Part shown: one piece after another, positions 16,660-25,650 of the stretch
How positions within the stretch are numbered: position 1 is the stretch's first letter
Layout: every line of letters starts with the position of its first letter
Assembly (NCBI GenBank): GCA_963745775.1
Contig: CAVUYY010000015.1
Coordinates: 124,001-188,000, forward strand
Source of the DNA: Gaiellasilicea sp963745775
GTDB lineage: Bacteria > Actinomycetota > Thermoleophilia > Gaiellales > Gaiellaceae
Direction: 5' to 3'
DNA: 64,000 nucleotides
Made by a program: the position numbers and the translations under genes
The notes under the pieces: generated by a model
What the model was told of the DNA's origin: nothing
The model's database searches: none
Seen by the model: only the letters and a program-made list of their open reading frames with translations

Positions 16660-17715
16660 ATGGCGAACACATGGACGTCTGCGGCGATAGCGGTCGTTTC
16701 ACGACAGGACGTCTTTCTCGTGCTGGCGCTCGTGGCGACGCTGGCAACGATCGCATTGCTCGTCGTCACGCTCCGGGCCGAGCTTGGAAGTCGCCGCGAG
16801 ACGGCCAAGCGGCGCGAAGGGCGCATGAACGGCTGGCGCGATCGGCGCGGCTCACCCGCCGGAGCACGCGATCCGCGCGAGGCGCTCGCGCTCGTCGGGG
16901 ACACGCTTGCGGCAACGCACAATCCGAAGGCGCTGCTGCCGGTGATCCTCCGCGCCACGGCCGAGGCAACGGGCGCGGCGGCAGGCCGGCTGATCGAGGC
17001 GGGAGCCGAGATCTCGTCCGTGGGGGCTATCCCACTCGGGGTGGAGCCGCTCACGCTCGAGCTCGCGCCGCCCGGCGAAGGGCCGACGACGATGCTGCTG
17101 TATCCCGCCGCCGGCGGCTTCGACGCGGACGCCGAACGACTCGCCGTCTGGCTCGCCTCGCAGGCCGCGATTGCGCTCGAGAACGCACGGCTGCACCACG
17201 TCGTCCAGCGCCAGGCCGTCACCGACGAGCTCACAGGTCTCGTCAACCGGAGGCGGTTCATGTCCGCGCTCGGCAGCGAGATCGGACGAACCAGCCGAAC
17301 CGTCGCGCCCTCGATCATCCTCTCGGACCTCGACGACTTCAAGCGCGTCAACGACCGCTTCGGTCACCCGATCGGAGACGAGCTCCTCCAGGCGTTCGCG
17401 GATGCTCTGCGCGAGCACGTTCGCGACATCGATATTCCGGCGCGGCTCGGCGGCGAGGAGTTCGCGGTACTCCTCCCGGAAACGCCGCTCGAAGGCGCGC
17501 GCGCGGTCGCACAGCGGCTCCAGGAGTTCCTGGCCACCTCGCCCCTCCTCGTCGTGGGCGGCCGCGAGATCCGGACGACGGCGAGCTTCGGCGTCGCGGA
17601 GCTCGTCGAGGGAGAGCAGGCCGACGCGCTGCTGCGCCGAGCCGACGCGGCGCTCTATCGCGCGAAGGCCGAGGGCAAGAACCAGGTCGTGACGGACGAG
17701 ATGACCGCGGCCTAG
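16660..17715 (+). CDS. membrane-anchored GAF-like plus GGDEF diguanylate cyclase
   Basis: The 351-residue protein (ATG 16660) has one N-terminal TM helix (about 17-38), a GAF-like domain (about 75-180, ending AIALENARLHHVV) and a GGDEF domain with the active GGEEF loop (about 265-269) and DLDDFKRVNDRFGHPIGDELL. The inhibitory RxxD site is present as RDID, exactly nine residues before the loop, so product inhibition by cyclic di-GMP is expected. It synthesises cyclic di-GMP at the membrane. The ATG is preferred over in-frame upstream codons because the TM helix begins soon after it. Confidence 0.92.
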   Translation: MANTWTSAAIAVVSRQDVFLVLALVATLATIALLVVTLRAELGSRRETAKRREGRMNGWRDRRGSPAGARDPREALALVGDTLAATHNPKALLPVILRATAEATGAAAGRLIEAGAEISSVGAIPLGVEPLTLELAPPGEGPTTMLLYPAAGGFDADAERLAVWLASQAAIALENARLHHVVQRQAVTDELTGLVNRRRFMSALGSEIGRTSRTVAPSIILSDLDDFKRVNDRFGHPIGDELLQAFADALREHVRDIDIPARLGGEEFAVLLPETPLEGARAVAQRLQEFLATSPLLVVGGREIRTTASFGVAELVEGEQADALLRRADAALYRAKAEGKNQVVTDEMTAA

Positions 17716-17749
17716 AAGAAGGTCGGTCGGCGTCGTCCGCGGCCCTGGT

Positions 17750-17755
17750 GATACT
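17750..17755 (+). promoter_or_regulatory. -10 element upstream of the proline-rich gene
   Basis: GATACT (in TGATACT, an extended-type -10) ends 8 nt before the GTG at 17764. Confidence 0.35.
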
Positions 17756-17763
17756 GCTCCACC

Positions 17764-18669
17764 GTGCGGTTTCCGTGGTCGACCATTCGCGTCTCCTGTC
17801 TCGTGGCGTCCGCCGCTGCCTCGGGCTACTTCTGGCGCGGCGCGCTCGAAGATCCTTCGCTGGTGCAGCCGGGAGTGATCCCAGGCACTCCGAGCACGCT
17901 GCCCGACATCGATCGGGCGCGCCGGCTGCCCGACATCCGCGTGATCGTCCCGCGCGCGCAGACTGGGCAGCCTGCTCAGCCCGCCGGCACGTCGACCGAT
18001 CGAGGTACCGGCACCGAGGGTTCCCGGCCGACGAAGGCCGGTACGCCCGTGGCCCGCGTCGTGGCGCTTCCGGTTTCGGGCGGAGCGACCGCCGGAACCG
18101 CTCGACCCGACGGCCCGAGCACACCGGCCCCGAAGCCGAAGCCCGCCCCGACTCCGAAGCCGGCACCCAAGCCCGCTCCGAGCGCCCAAGCCGGCACCGA
18201 AACCGAAGCCCGCTCCGAGTCCCGTGCCGAAGCCGACTCCGACGCCCGCGCCGACTCCGGCGCCGACGCCCGCTCCGACTCCGACACCGGCACCCGAGCC
18301 CGCTCCGAATCCGACCCCCAATCCGAGCGAGACTCCGAATCCGAGCAGCGGCGGAAGCGGCAGTAGCAAGGTGGCAGTGGCACGAACCCGGGATCGACAC
18401 CCCCGTCGAACCCGACTCCGACGCCGACGCCAACACCGAATCCGCCTCCAGCGCCGCCTCCGTCACCCACGCCGAATCCTCCGCCGGCTCCTCCACCGAC
18501 CCCAGCCCCGACCTCACCGCCGAAGCCACCCGCCGCTCCGTCCGAGCCGCCGGCCAAGGTCGATCCCCCGCCTGACGGAGGCGACAAGCCCGGCTGGGGC
18601 CACGGCGACAAGAATCACGACCACACAGGCCCGCCCGGCCAGAACAAGAAGAAGAACGGCCCGGGCTAG
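17764..18669 (+). CDS. proline-rich exported protein, two compensating frame shifts
   Basis: A GTG at 17764 starts a short hydrophobic N-terminus (about 8-24, signal or anchor). After a mixed region, the frame reaches KPKPAPTPKPAP and near 18190 the Pro-Thr repeat moves to the next frame (PTPTPAPTPAP...), then near 18365 returns to the first frame as GGSGTNPGSTPP and continues with Pro-rich repeats to a basic, Gly/His-rich tail (DKPGWGHGDKNHD) and TAG at 18669. Reading across both shifts gives about 300 residues of extended Pro-rich stalk. Such sequences usually span the cell wall. Indels in the repeat could be sequence errors or repeat slippage. Confidence 0.6.
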
Positions 18670-18708
18670 AGTAGGCGGCGGCGTGGGTCAGAGCACTGGC
18701 CCGAGCCC

Positions 18709-18753
18709 GCCCCCGTAGCTCAGTGGATAGAGCAGCGGTTTCCTAAACCGCGT
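18709..18753 (+). pseudogene. 5' half of tRNA-Arg(CCU)
   Basis: These 45 nt are identical to the first 45 nt of the complete tRNA-Arg(CCU) at 41871: acceptor 5' strand, D arm, full anticodon arm with CCT. After CCGCGT the sequence diverges and neither a T arm nor the acceptor 3' strand follows, so it cannot fold into a tRNA. A TTGCAAC-aaaa-TTGCAAC direct repeat lies about 30 nt further on. It may be a recombination scar, or a false join at a shared sequence. Confidence 0.8.
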
Positions 18754-18824
18754 CCTCGTGCCGGCTGCGGAGCGGACGGCCTTGCAACAAAATTGCAACA
18801 CCGCCGGTGCAAGCTCTGTCCGGG

Positions 18825-21608
18825 ATGGCGAGACGGTCACACCACACGCGTCGCCTCGGAGCGCTCGCCGGTCTGGGAGCGCTCGTCGCGGCCGGAGCGC
18901 TCGCGGTCGCGGTCGAAGTCGCCTGGGCGGCGCCGAGCGCCGATCTTTCCGCCTCGGTCAGCCCGCCGGTCGCCGCGAACCCCGGGAGCGCGGTCACGCT
19001 CTCGTTCACGGCGAGGAACAACGGCCCCGAACGGGCGCAGAGCGTGACCGTGACCGTCGACCTGACGCGAGGCGCTTCGACCTTCGTTTCGCTGACCGCG
19101 CCGGCAGGATGGTCGTGCCTGAAGCCGGCAGCAGGAGCGGACGTCGACGCCGTCCGGTGCTCGATCTCGCAGCTCGCGAGCGGTCAGCTGGGTCAGTTCG
19201 ATCTGGTCATCCGCCCGAAGACGGCGTTCACGGGCACGATCAGCGTCGGGGTGCGCGTGGCGTCCAGCACCGGCGACCCGAACGTCGCCAACGACACGTC
19301 GACCTCGTCGGTCCGGGTCGTTGCGTCCGCCGACATCGGCGTCACTGTCTCCGGTCCCTCGACCGCGCCGGTGAACATCGTCGCGACGTACACGTTCACC
19401 GTGCGCAACAACGGCCCCGGTTTCGCCGGCCTCGTCCGTCTGCGGATCCCGATCCCGAACCAGACCGAGTTCGTCTCCACCAGGACTCACTCCTGGACGT
19501 GCTTGAGCCCCAACAGCACGGGGCTGGCCCTGTGCTCTGGATCGCTTGGCGTCGGCGAGTCCCGCTCGGTCGAGCTCGTTCTGAAGGTCGATCCCGCCGC
19601 GACCGGCACGATCACGACGCGCGGCGAGACCGTCTACGAAAACGACCCGAACGGGGCGAATAACACCGCAGCGCTGAGCGTCCCGGTCACGCAGCCGCGC
19701 GCGGATCTGGCGGTCACGGTCAACGCGTCCACCTCGTTCACCGCACCGGGCGCGATCATCAACTACGCGATCCGGCTCGTGAACAACGGGCCGGACACGG
19801 CCTACTTCCCGCAGATCACCGTTCCCGTACCCGCGCAGACAACGACGCAGGGCCTCCAATCCTTGTCCGGCTGGGGTTGCGCAATCGACCTCAACCGCGC
19901 GTGGTTCTGCTCGACCGCGACGCTGGCGGCCGGCGGCGCCGCCGAGTTCTACTTCTCCGTGCGCGTGAACGCAGCTGCCACGGGCTCGATCACATTCAGC
20001 GCGACGGCGACGTCGTCGAGCGCCGATCCCGTCCCCGGCAACAACACGGCACTGGCCGTCGCGACGATCGCCGACGGCGCAGACGTCGGCGTCACGCTGA
20101 CGGGGCCGGCGGCCGCGGCGCCCGACAGCGAGATCGCCTACGTCGCCACGGTCACGAACAACGGCCCGGGCACGGCGCGCGACGTCTCGGCGTACTTCGA
20201 GGACTATCCCGGCACGTTCGTCTCGATCGACGCGCCGTCGCCGTGGGGGTGCAACGGCCCCAATCCGGGCGCGACCAGCCCGGCGGGGTGCAACCTCTCG
20301 GAGCTCGCGGCCGGGGCCACGACGTCGGTCACGCTCGTCGTCCACGTCGACCCGGACGCGACCGATTCGATCTCGAACGGCGTCACTGTCGCGAGCCTCA
20401 CCGATCCCAACGGCGCGAACGACAGCGCATCGGTCGACACCGTAATCGGGGACACGGCCGCCGACCTGAGCGTGGCCAAGACGGGTCCGGCGGTTGCGAC
20501 AGCGGGAACGAACCTCACCTACGGGATCGCCGTCTTCAACGGCGGCCCCGACGCGGCGGTGAGCGTGAGACTGGCCGATCGCGTTCCCGAGCAGACGACA
20601 TTCGTGTCGCTGGCGCAGCCACAGGGGTGGACCTGCACGACGCCCGCACCCGGCGCGGGCGGGGACATCGTCTGCGCGAGGAGCGAGCTCGCCGTCGGCG
20701 AGAACGGGTCGTTCACCCTCGTCGTCCGCGCAGCTCCGACCGCGGCCGGGACGATCACGAACACCGCGTCGATCACGTCGGACACGCCGGAGCTGGCGCC
20801 GAGCGACAACACCTCCAGCTTTGCGACGACGGTTCCCGAGCCGCCGGCGAGCCCGACGTCCGTGCTCTACAACGGCGAGCAGATCGTCAACGTCGGCTTC
20901 CCGCTCAGCCTGGGCGCGGCCGTCTCGAGCGACGACATCACCTGCGTCGAGGGCAGGCTGGTCGAGTTCACGCTCGACGCAGATCCGTTCACCGGAGCAG
21001 CGGGAGCGTTCTTCGTCGGCGCCGCGCCGACCGCGTCGAACGGGCAAGCGACCACCCCTCCGCTTCCGTCTGGCGACTGGCGCGAAAGTGTGTACACGAT
21101 CACGGCCACCGTCGCGCCGAGGCGTGGCTGCGCCGGCGCGACCGACAGCACGACCTTGACCGTTGCCGCGCCGGGAACCGCCGCGAGCGGTGCCGGCTGG
21201 TACACGCTGCCCGGCACCGGCCGCGTCAGCTTCGGCCTCACCGCCCGCCTCGTCGCGGGAACCGCCGACCGATACACGGGCTCGGTGCGAGTCGTCAACA
21301 ACGAGAAGTGGCGCCTCCGCGCGACGCTCGGGACGTACAGCCGCACGGCAGCCGGCCTGGCCGCCGCCAGCGGCGTGGGCGAGCTGTCCTGGTGGAACCC
21401 CCTGCTCAACGGCGGCCGTGGCGGCTGGGAACTGGCGGCGGCGAGCGTGCCCTACACGATCAACTTCACCGCCACGGGCGCGAACAAGAAGAGCGAGCCG
21501 GGAACGTTCGGCATCCGGATCCTCTACACGCCGGTGCCGGCGCAGCCGCCAATGCTGCCGAACTCGGGGCCGCAGCCTCTCCGCGGCGGGTCGCTCTCCG
21601 CTTCCTGA
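18825..21608 (+). CDS. exported protein with DUF11 repeats
   Basis: About 927 residues from ATG 18825 (GTG 18807 is also in frame). The N-terminus is a signal peptide: basic RRSHHTRR, a hydrophobic core and a cut near WAAPSA. Five tandem repeats of about 125 residues follow (roughly 25-650), each with the DUF11 hallmarks of an NNGP-x2-A motif, a W-x-C near the middle and a DPNxxND segment near its end. They are immunoglobulin-like beta domains common on cell surfaces. Then come an Ig-like domain and a C-terminal region rich in aromatic residues. No sortase motif or final TM is present, so it is probably secreted or wall-associated. Adhesion or structural roles are inferred. Confidence 0.85.
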   Translation: MARRSHHTRRLGALAGLGALVAAGALAVAVEVAWAAPSADLSASVSPPVAANPGSAVTLSFTARNNGPERAQSVTVTVDLTRGASTFVSLTAPAGWSCLKPAAGADVDAVRCSISQLASGQLGQFDLVIRPKTAFTGTISVGVRVASSTGDPNVANDTSTSSVRVVASADIGVTVSGPSTAPVNIVATYTFTVRNNGPGFAGLVRLRIPIPNQTEFVSTRTHSWTCLSPNSTGLALCSGSLGVGESRSVELVLKVDPAATGTITTRGETVYENDPNGANNTAALSVPVTQPRADLAVTVNASTSFTAPGAIINYAIRLVNNGPDTAYFPQITVPVPAQTTTQGLQSLSGWGCAIDLNRAWFCSTATLAAGGAAEFYFSVRVNAAATGSITFSATATSSSADPVPGNNTALAVATIADGADVGVTLTGPAAAAPDSEIAYVATVTNNGPGTARDVSAYFEDYPGTFVSIDAPSPWGCNGPNPGATSPAGCNLSELAAGATTSVTLVVHVDPDATDSISNGVTVASLTDPNGANDSASVDTVIGDTAADLSVAKTGPAVATAGTNLTYGIAVFNGGPDAAVSVRLADRVPEQTTFVSLAQPQGWTCTTPAPGAGGDIVCARSELAVGENGSFTLVVRAAPTAAGTITNTASITSDTPELAPSDNTSSFATTVPEPPASPTSVLYNGEQIVNVGFPLSLGAAVSSDDITCVEGRLVEFTLDADPFTGAAGAFFVGAAPTASNGQATTPPLPSGDWRESVYTITATVAPRRGCAGATDSTTLTVAAPGTAASGAGWYTLPGTGRVSFGLTARLVAGTADRYTGSVRVVNNEKWRLRATLGTYSRTAAGLAAASGVGELSWWNPLLNGGRGGWELAAASVPYTINFTATGANKKSEPGTFGIRILYTPVPAQPPMLPNSGPQPLRGGSLSAS

Positions 21609-21899
21609 TCGACCGGCCGCACCTCGGCGCGTGCCCCCGCCCGCTTCACAAGCCTCCAGACGTAGGTGGGCTTAAACGCGGGCTCGGCGCCTGCAGCTGG
21701 GCCACGCCGGCGACGGCACCGCCTGGCCGACGACCGAGAAGCGGTGAATCCCAGAGCAGATCGTGGTCTCTCAGTGACCGGTCCAGCGTGGGAGCTCTCG
21801 ATCGGAGCACTCCATACTCGATGTAGCGCGCGCCGCCCAACGGCCGCGGCCACTCCGCGAAACGAACTGTGGGGGCGCCTTCTCACGCTGGGTAACCGA

Positions 21900-24569
21900 T
21901 TACGGCGCCGCCATCACGTCAGAGCGTCGAGGATCGGCGGCGGAAAGCGGCTGTCCGATCTCCGAACGAGGGCGTGTGCGGCCCGCCGCCTGGAGGGCGC
22001 GACGATATGCGGCGACGACCGTGGCTCCGCTCGCCATCACCTCGCCCGTCGAGCGCATCTCGATCCCCCTGTCCGCGGCGCCCGCGAAGCGCTCGGCCGG
22101 GAAGATCGCCTCCTTGGCCCAGGCTCGCTCGGGAACGGCGCGTTCCGGTAGGGCGAGCTCGTCGAGCGACGCTCCGAGGAGGAGCCGACACGCATGGTCG
22201 ACGAGCGGCACGCCGGTCGCCTTCGCGACGAACGGCACCGTCCTCGAAGCACGCGGGTTCGCCTCGAGAACGTAGAGCCTGCCATCCTGCAACGCGAGCT
22301 GGAGGTTGAGGAGGCCGCGGGCGCCGAGTCCCGCGGCGAGCCGGCTCGCAAGCGCGCGAATCTCCGCCTCGAGCGCGGGCGAGATCGAGGGTGCGGGGAG
22401 AACGCACGCCGAATCCCCGGAGTGGACGCCCGCACGCTCGACGTGCTCCAGGATCGCCGCAACCCAGGCGTTGCTCCCGTCGCAGAGCACGTCGACATCG
22501 AACTCGAGCGCGCCCTCGTAGTAGCGGTCGACGAGCGCGGGTCCGTCGAGGGTCAGCTCCCCCGGTCCGCGGGCGATCCGCATCCCGGTCCCGCCGATCA
22601 CGTACGACGGGCGCACGAGCACCGGATAGCCGAGTTCCGCCGCGGCAGCCCGCGCCTCCGCCGTCGTCGTCGCTGTCGCCCATTCGGGGGCCCGTAGGCC
22701 AAGCTCCCCGAGCAGCGCCGCGAAACGGCCGCGATCCTCCGCCGCCTCGATCGCCGGGAGCGGATCCCCGAGCAACCGCACTCCCTCCCGCGCGAGCCCC
22801 GCCGCGAGCCCGAGCGGCGTCTGGCCGCCGAGTGTCACGACGACTCCGAGCGGCCGCTCGAGCTCGACGACGTCGAGCACCCGCTCGAGCGTGACGGGCT
22901 CGAGATAGAGACGGTCGCACGTGTCGTAGTCCGTGGAGACGGTCTCCGGGTTCGAGTTGACGAGGACGACCTCGTACCCGAGCCGACGGAACGCCTGGGC
23001 GGCCCGCACGCAGCAGTAGTCGAACTCGATCCCCTGGCCGATCCGGTTCGTGCCGGAGCCCAGAACGACGATCGCTCCCGCCTCCGTGATCTCGCCGTCG
23101 TCTCGCTCGTACGAGAGGTAGTAGTACGGCGTCTGAGCCTCGAACTCGCCTGCGCACGAGTCGACGGCGAGGCGCCCAGGCCGCCCCCTCCGGCCGCGCA
23201 CCTCGAGCTCGCCGATCCCGAGCAGCCGAGCGATGCGGGCGTCCGGCAGGCCGAAGCGCTTGGCCTCAGCGACGTCGCCGCTCCTCGCGACCTCTCGCTC
23301 GGCGGCACGGATCGACTCCAACTCGGCTGCGAAGTAGGGATGGAGCCCCGGGATCACGGGCAGATCGTCGCCCGCCTCGACGCCCTCGAGCGCCTTCAAC
23401 AGCGCCTCCGGGAAGGTCCTCCCGAGTCCCAGCGCCTCGCCGACGGCGCGCATCTCCGTGCCGAGTGTCGCGTCCGCGCCCGGAAACCGGTCGAAGTCGA
23501 ACCGCGGCGCCTTGACGGCGACGTAGTCGAGCGCCGGTTCGAAGGCCGCGCTCGACGCGCCCGTGATGTCGTTCGGGAGCTCGTCGAGCGTGTAGCCCAC
23601 GGCTAGCAGAGCGGCGAGCTTTGCGATCGGGAAGCCGGTGGCCTTCGAGGCCAGCGCCGAGGAGCGAGAGACGCGCGGATTCATCTCGATCAGCGCCAGC
23701 TCCCCGGTCTGCGGCTCGTAGGCGAACTGGACGTTGGCCCCGCCCGTGGCCACCCCGATCGCGCGAATGCACGCGAACGCGGCGTCGCGGAGGCGCTGGA
23801 GCTCGCCGTCCGGCAGCGTCTGCTGGGGCGCGACCGTCCACGAGTCGCCCGTGTGGACGCCGACGGGATCGAGGTTCTCGATCGAGCAGACGACGACGCA
23901 GTTGCCGGCCGCGTCGGCGACGAGCTCGAGCTCGAACTCCTGCCAGCCCTCCAGCGAGCGCTCGACGAGCACCTTGGCGATCGGGCTGGCGCGCAGACCG
24001 AGCTCCACCTGACGCCTGAGCTCGGTCGGCGTCCTGACGATCCCGCCGCCGCCGCCACCGAGGGTGAACGACGGACGAACGACGGCCGGAAGGCAGATCT
24101 CCGCGAGATCGACCGCCGAGGTGACGATCAGGCTCCGCGGGACGGGCAGCCCTGCCGCCCGCATCGTCTCTCGGAAGAGCTGCCGGTCTTCCGCGCGCCT
24201 GATCGCGTCGAGGTCGGCGCCGATCAGCTCGACGCCGAACTCGGCGAGCACCCCTGCTTCGGAGAGCTCGACGGCGAGGTTCAGGGCCGTCTGCCCGCCG
24301 AGCGTGGGCAGCAGCGCGTCAGGCCGCTCGCGCGCCACGATCGCAGCCACGGCCGGCAGGTCGAGCGGCTCCAGGTAGGTCGCGTCCGCCCATTCCGGGT
24401 CGGTCATGATCGTGGCCGGATTGGAGTTGACGAGAACGACGCGATAGCCCTCCGCACGCAGGACGCGGCACGCCTGTACGCCCGCATAGTCGAACTCGCA
24501 GCCCTGGCCGATCCGAATCGGCCCCGATCCGACGATCAGGATGCTGCGTAGGTCGGTGCGCTTCGGCAC
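21900..24569 (-). CDS. carB: carbamoyl-phosphate synthase large subunit lacking the C-terminal allosteric domain
   Basis: With CarA this enzyme makes carbamoyl phosphate from glutamine-derived ammonia, bicarbonate and two ATP. GTG 24569 gives the canonical VPKRTDLRSILIVGSGPI start and overlaps carA by 34 nt. Both ATP-grasp halves are present (GQGCEFDYAGVQACR and VNSNPATIMTD; then GQGIEFDYCCVRAAQ and VNSNPETVSTDYDT), with the oligomerisation domain between. The 889 residues end just after MRSTGEVMA. Family members of about 1070 residues continue with a 130-residue MGS-like domain that binds UMP and ornithine; no frame downstream (21609-21899) encodes it. The 291 bp to the DUF11 gene hold no recognised gene. 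Confidence 0.95.
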   Translation of the reverse strand: MPKRTDLRSILIVGSGPIRIGQGCEFDYAGVQACRVLRAEGYRVVLVNSNPATIMTDPEWADATYLEPLDLPAVAAIVARERPDALLPTLGGQTALNLAVELSEAGVLAEFGVELIGADLDAIRRAEDRQLFRETMRAAGLPVPRSLIVTSAVDLAEICLPAVVRPSFTLGGGGGGIVRTPTELRRQVELGLRASPIAKVLVERSLEGWQEFELELVADAAGNCVVVCSIENLDPVGVHTGDSWTVAPQQTLPDGELQRLRDAAFACIRAIGVATGGANVQFAYEPQTGELALIEMNPRVSRSSALASKATGFPIAKLAALLAVGYTLDELPNDITGASSAAFEPALDYVAVKAPRFDFDRFPGADATLGTEMRAVGEALGLGRTFPEALLKALEGVEAGDDLPVIPGLHPYFAAELESIRAAEREVARSGDVAEAKRFGLPDARIARLLGIGELEVRGRRGRPGRLAVDSCAGEFEAQTPYYYLSYERDDGEITEAGAIVVLGSGTNRIGQGIEFDYCCVRAAQAFRRLGYEVVLVNSNPETVSTDYDTCDRLYLEPVTLERVLDVVELERPLGVVVTLGGQTPLGLAAGLAREGVRLLGDPLPAIEAAEDRGRFAALLGELGLRAPEWATATTTAEARAAAAELGYPVLVRPSYVIGGTGMRIARGPGELTLDGPALVDRYYEGALEFDVDVLCDGSNAWVAAILEHVERAGVHSGDSACVLPAPSISPALEAEIRALASRLAAGLGARGLLNLQLALQDGRLYVLEANPRASRTVPFVAKATGVPLVDHACRLLLGASLDELALPERAVPERAWAKEAIFPAERFAGAADRGIEMRSTGEVMASGATVVAAYRRALQAAGRTRPRSEIGQPLSAADPRRSDVMAAP

Positions 24570-25612
24570 GCCGCTGCGATCTCGTCGAAGAAGGGCAGGG
24601 CGTCGTGCGGCCCCGGTGCGGCCTCGGGGTGGAACTGAAGCGTCGTGAAGTCGGCGCCGGCAAACCCCTCGACGGTGCCGTCGTTGAGGGAGAGGTGACT
24701 GACCTCGGCTGGGTCTCCGGCCGCGACGGCGAAGCCGTGGTTCTGCACCGTCACGAGCACGCGGCGCGAGCCCGTGACGCGAACCGGATGGTTGGCGCCT
24801 CGGTGGCCGAACGGGAGCTTGTAGGTCTCGAGTCCCAGCGCAAGTCCGACAAGCTGGTGCCCCAGGCAGATCCCGAAGACGGGGACGCGGCCGAGCAAGG
24901 CACGCACCGTCTCGATCGGACCGGTGAGCTGCGCCGGGTCCCCCGGCCCGTTGCCGACGAGGACGACGACCGGGTCGAGCTCGAGCACCTGCTCGACATC
25001 CCAGGTGCCGGGAACGACGACCGCCTCGACGCCGGCCTCCACGAGCCGCCGGACGATCGAGCGCTTGCAGCCGTAGTCGAGGACGACGACCCGCGGTCCG
25101 GCCCCGACGCTGAACGGCTCCGCGACACACGCTTCGAGCGCGGGTGGCGGCGAGGCGAGTTCGGGATCGGCCTGCATCCGCGGCCAGTCGAGGTGCGGCT
25201 GGGAGAGCGCCCGGGCGCGCAGCTCCTCGGGCGATGCCTCCCCGAGAGCGCAACGCATGGCGCCGTCCACGCGCAGCCGCCGGACGAGCGCACGGGTGTC
25301 GACCTCCTCGAGCGCGATCACGCCTCGAGCGGCGAGCCAGCGCGACCATGCCGGGCGCGAGCGCCTCATCACGACCCCCTCCGTCCAGACCCGCTCGGAT
25401 TCGAGGCGCGCCTCGTCCACCGGGTAGTTGCCTATGAGCGGAAAGGCGAACGCGAGCACCTGACGCGCATAGCTCGGGTCGGTCACCGCCTGCTCGTAGC
25501 CCGTGGCCGCGGTCGTGAAGCAGGCCTCCCCAGCAGCGATCCCGGCCGCGCCGACCGAGCGGCCGGAGAAGACGGTGCCGTCTTCGAGCACGAGGGAGGC
25601 CGCTCCTGCCAT
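24536..25612 (-). CDS. carA: carbamoyl-phosphate synthase small subunit (glutaminase)
   Basis: The 358-residue subunit hydrolyses glutamine and passes ammonia to CarB. It has the N-terminal CarA domain (FSGRSVGAAG, TGYEQAVTDPSY, NYPVDEARLES) and a class I glutamine amidotransferase domain with nucleophile Cys near residue 249 in FGICLGHQL and the His-Glu pair in QFHPEAAPGP. ATG 25612 is chosen over an upstream in-frame codon because a TATTAT -10 ends 6 nt before it, giving a leaderless mRNA from the arginine control region. Confidence 0.96.
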   Translation of the reverse strand: MAGAASLVLEDGTVFSGRSVGAAGIAAGEACFTTAATGYEQAVTDPSYARQVLAFAFPLIGNYPVDEARLESERVWTEGVVMRRSRPAWSRWLAARGVIALEEVDTRALVRRLRVDGAMRCALGEASPEELRARALSQPHLDWPRMQADPELASPPPALEACVAEPFSVGAGPRVVVLDYGCKRSIVRRLVEAGVEAVVVPGTWDVEQVLELDPVVVLVGNGPGDPAQLTGPIETVRALLGRVPVFGICLGHQLVGLALGLETYKLPFGHRGANHPVRVTGSRRVLVTVQNHGFAVAAGDPAEVSHLSLNDGTVEGFAGADFTTLQFHPEAAPGPHDALPFFDEIAAACRSAPTYAAS

Positions 25613-25650
25613 GTTTGCATAATACACATGTTGTCTGCATACTAGGCTAG
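25613..25650. promoter_or_regulatory. divergent carA/argC promoters with ARG-box-like ArgR sites
   Basis: Only 38 bp separate carA and argC. For argC, TTGCAT (25615-25620), a 17-nt spacer and CATACT (25638-25643) lie 7 nt before the GTG. For carA, TATTAT (minus strand, 25624-25619) lies 6 nt before the ATG. TGCATA half-sites occur at 25616 and 25636, overlapping both promoters, and resemble the TGCATAA element in front of argR. Binding of arginine-loaded ArgR here would shut both directions. Site identity is inferred from position and similarity. Confidence 0.7.

Noticed and set aside
18709..18790. Second functional tRNA-Arg
   Set aside because: The T arm and 3' acceptor strand are absent, so it cannot fold.
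18837..21047. 736-residue minus-strand open frame
   Set aside because: Antisense to the DUF11 gene, which has a signal peptide and clear repeats; the antisense product is charged low-complexity.
21646..21840. 64-residue minus-strand frame downstream of carB, considered as the missing MGS domain
   Set aside because: It bears no resemblance to the MGS fold (no Thr/Gly-rich phosphate loop) and is too short.
22679..22698. Third copy of the ATTCGGGGG inverted repeat
   Set aside because: Only GCCCATTCGGGGG matches and it lies inside carB coding sequence for an ordinary APEWA segment.
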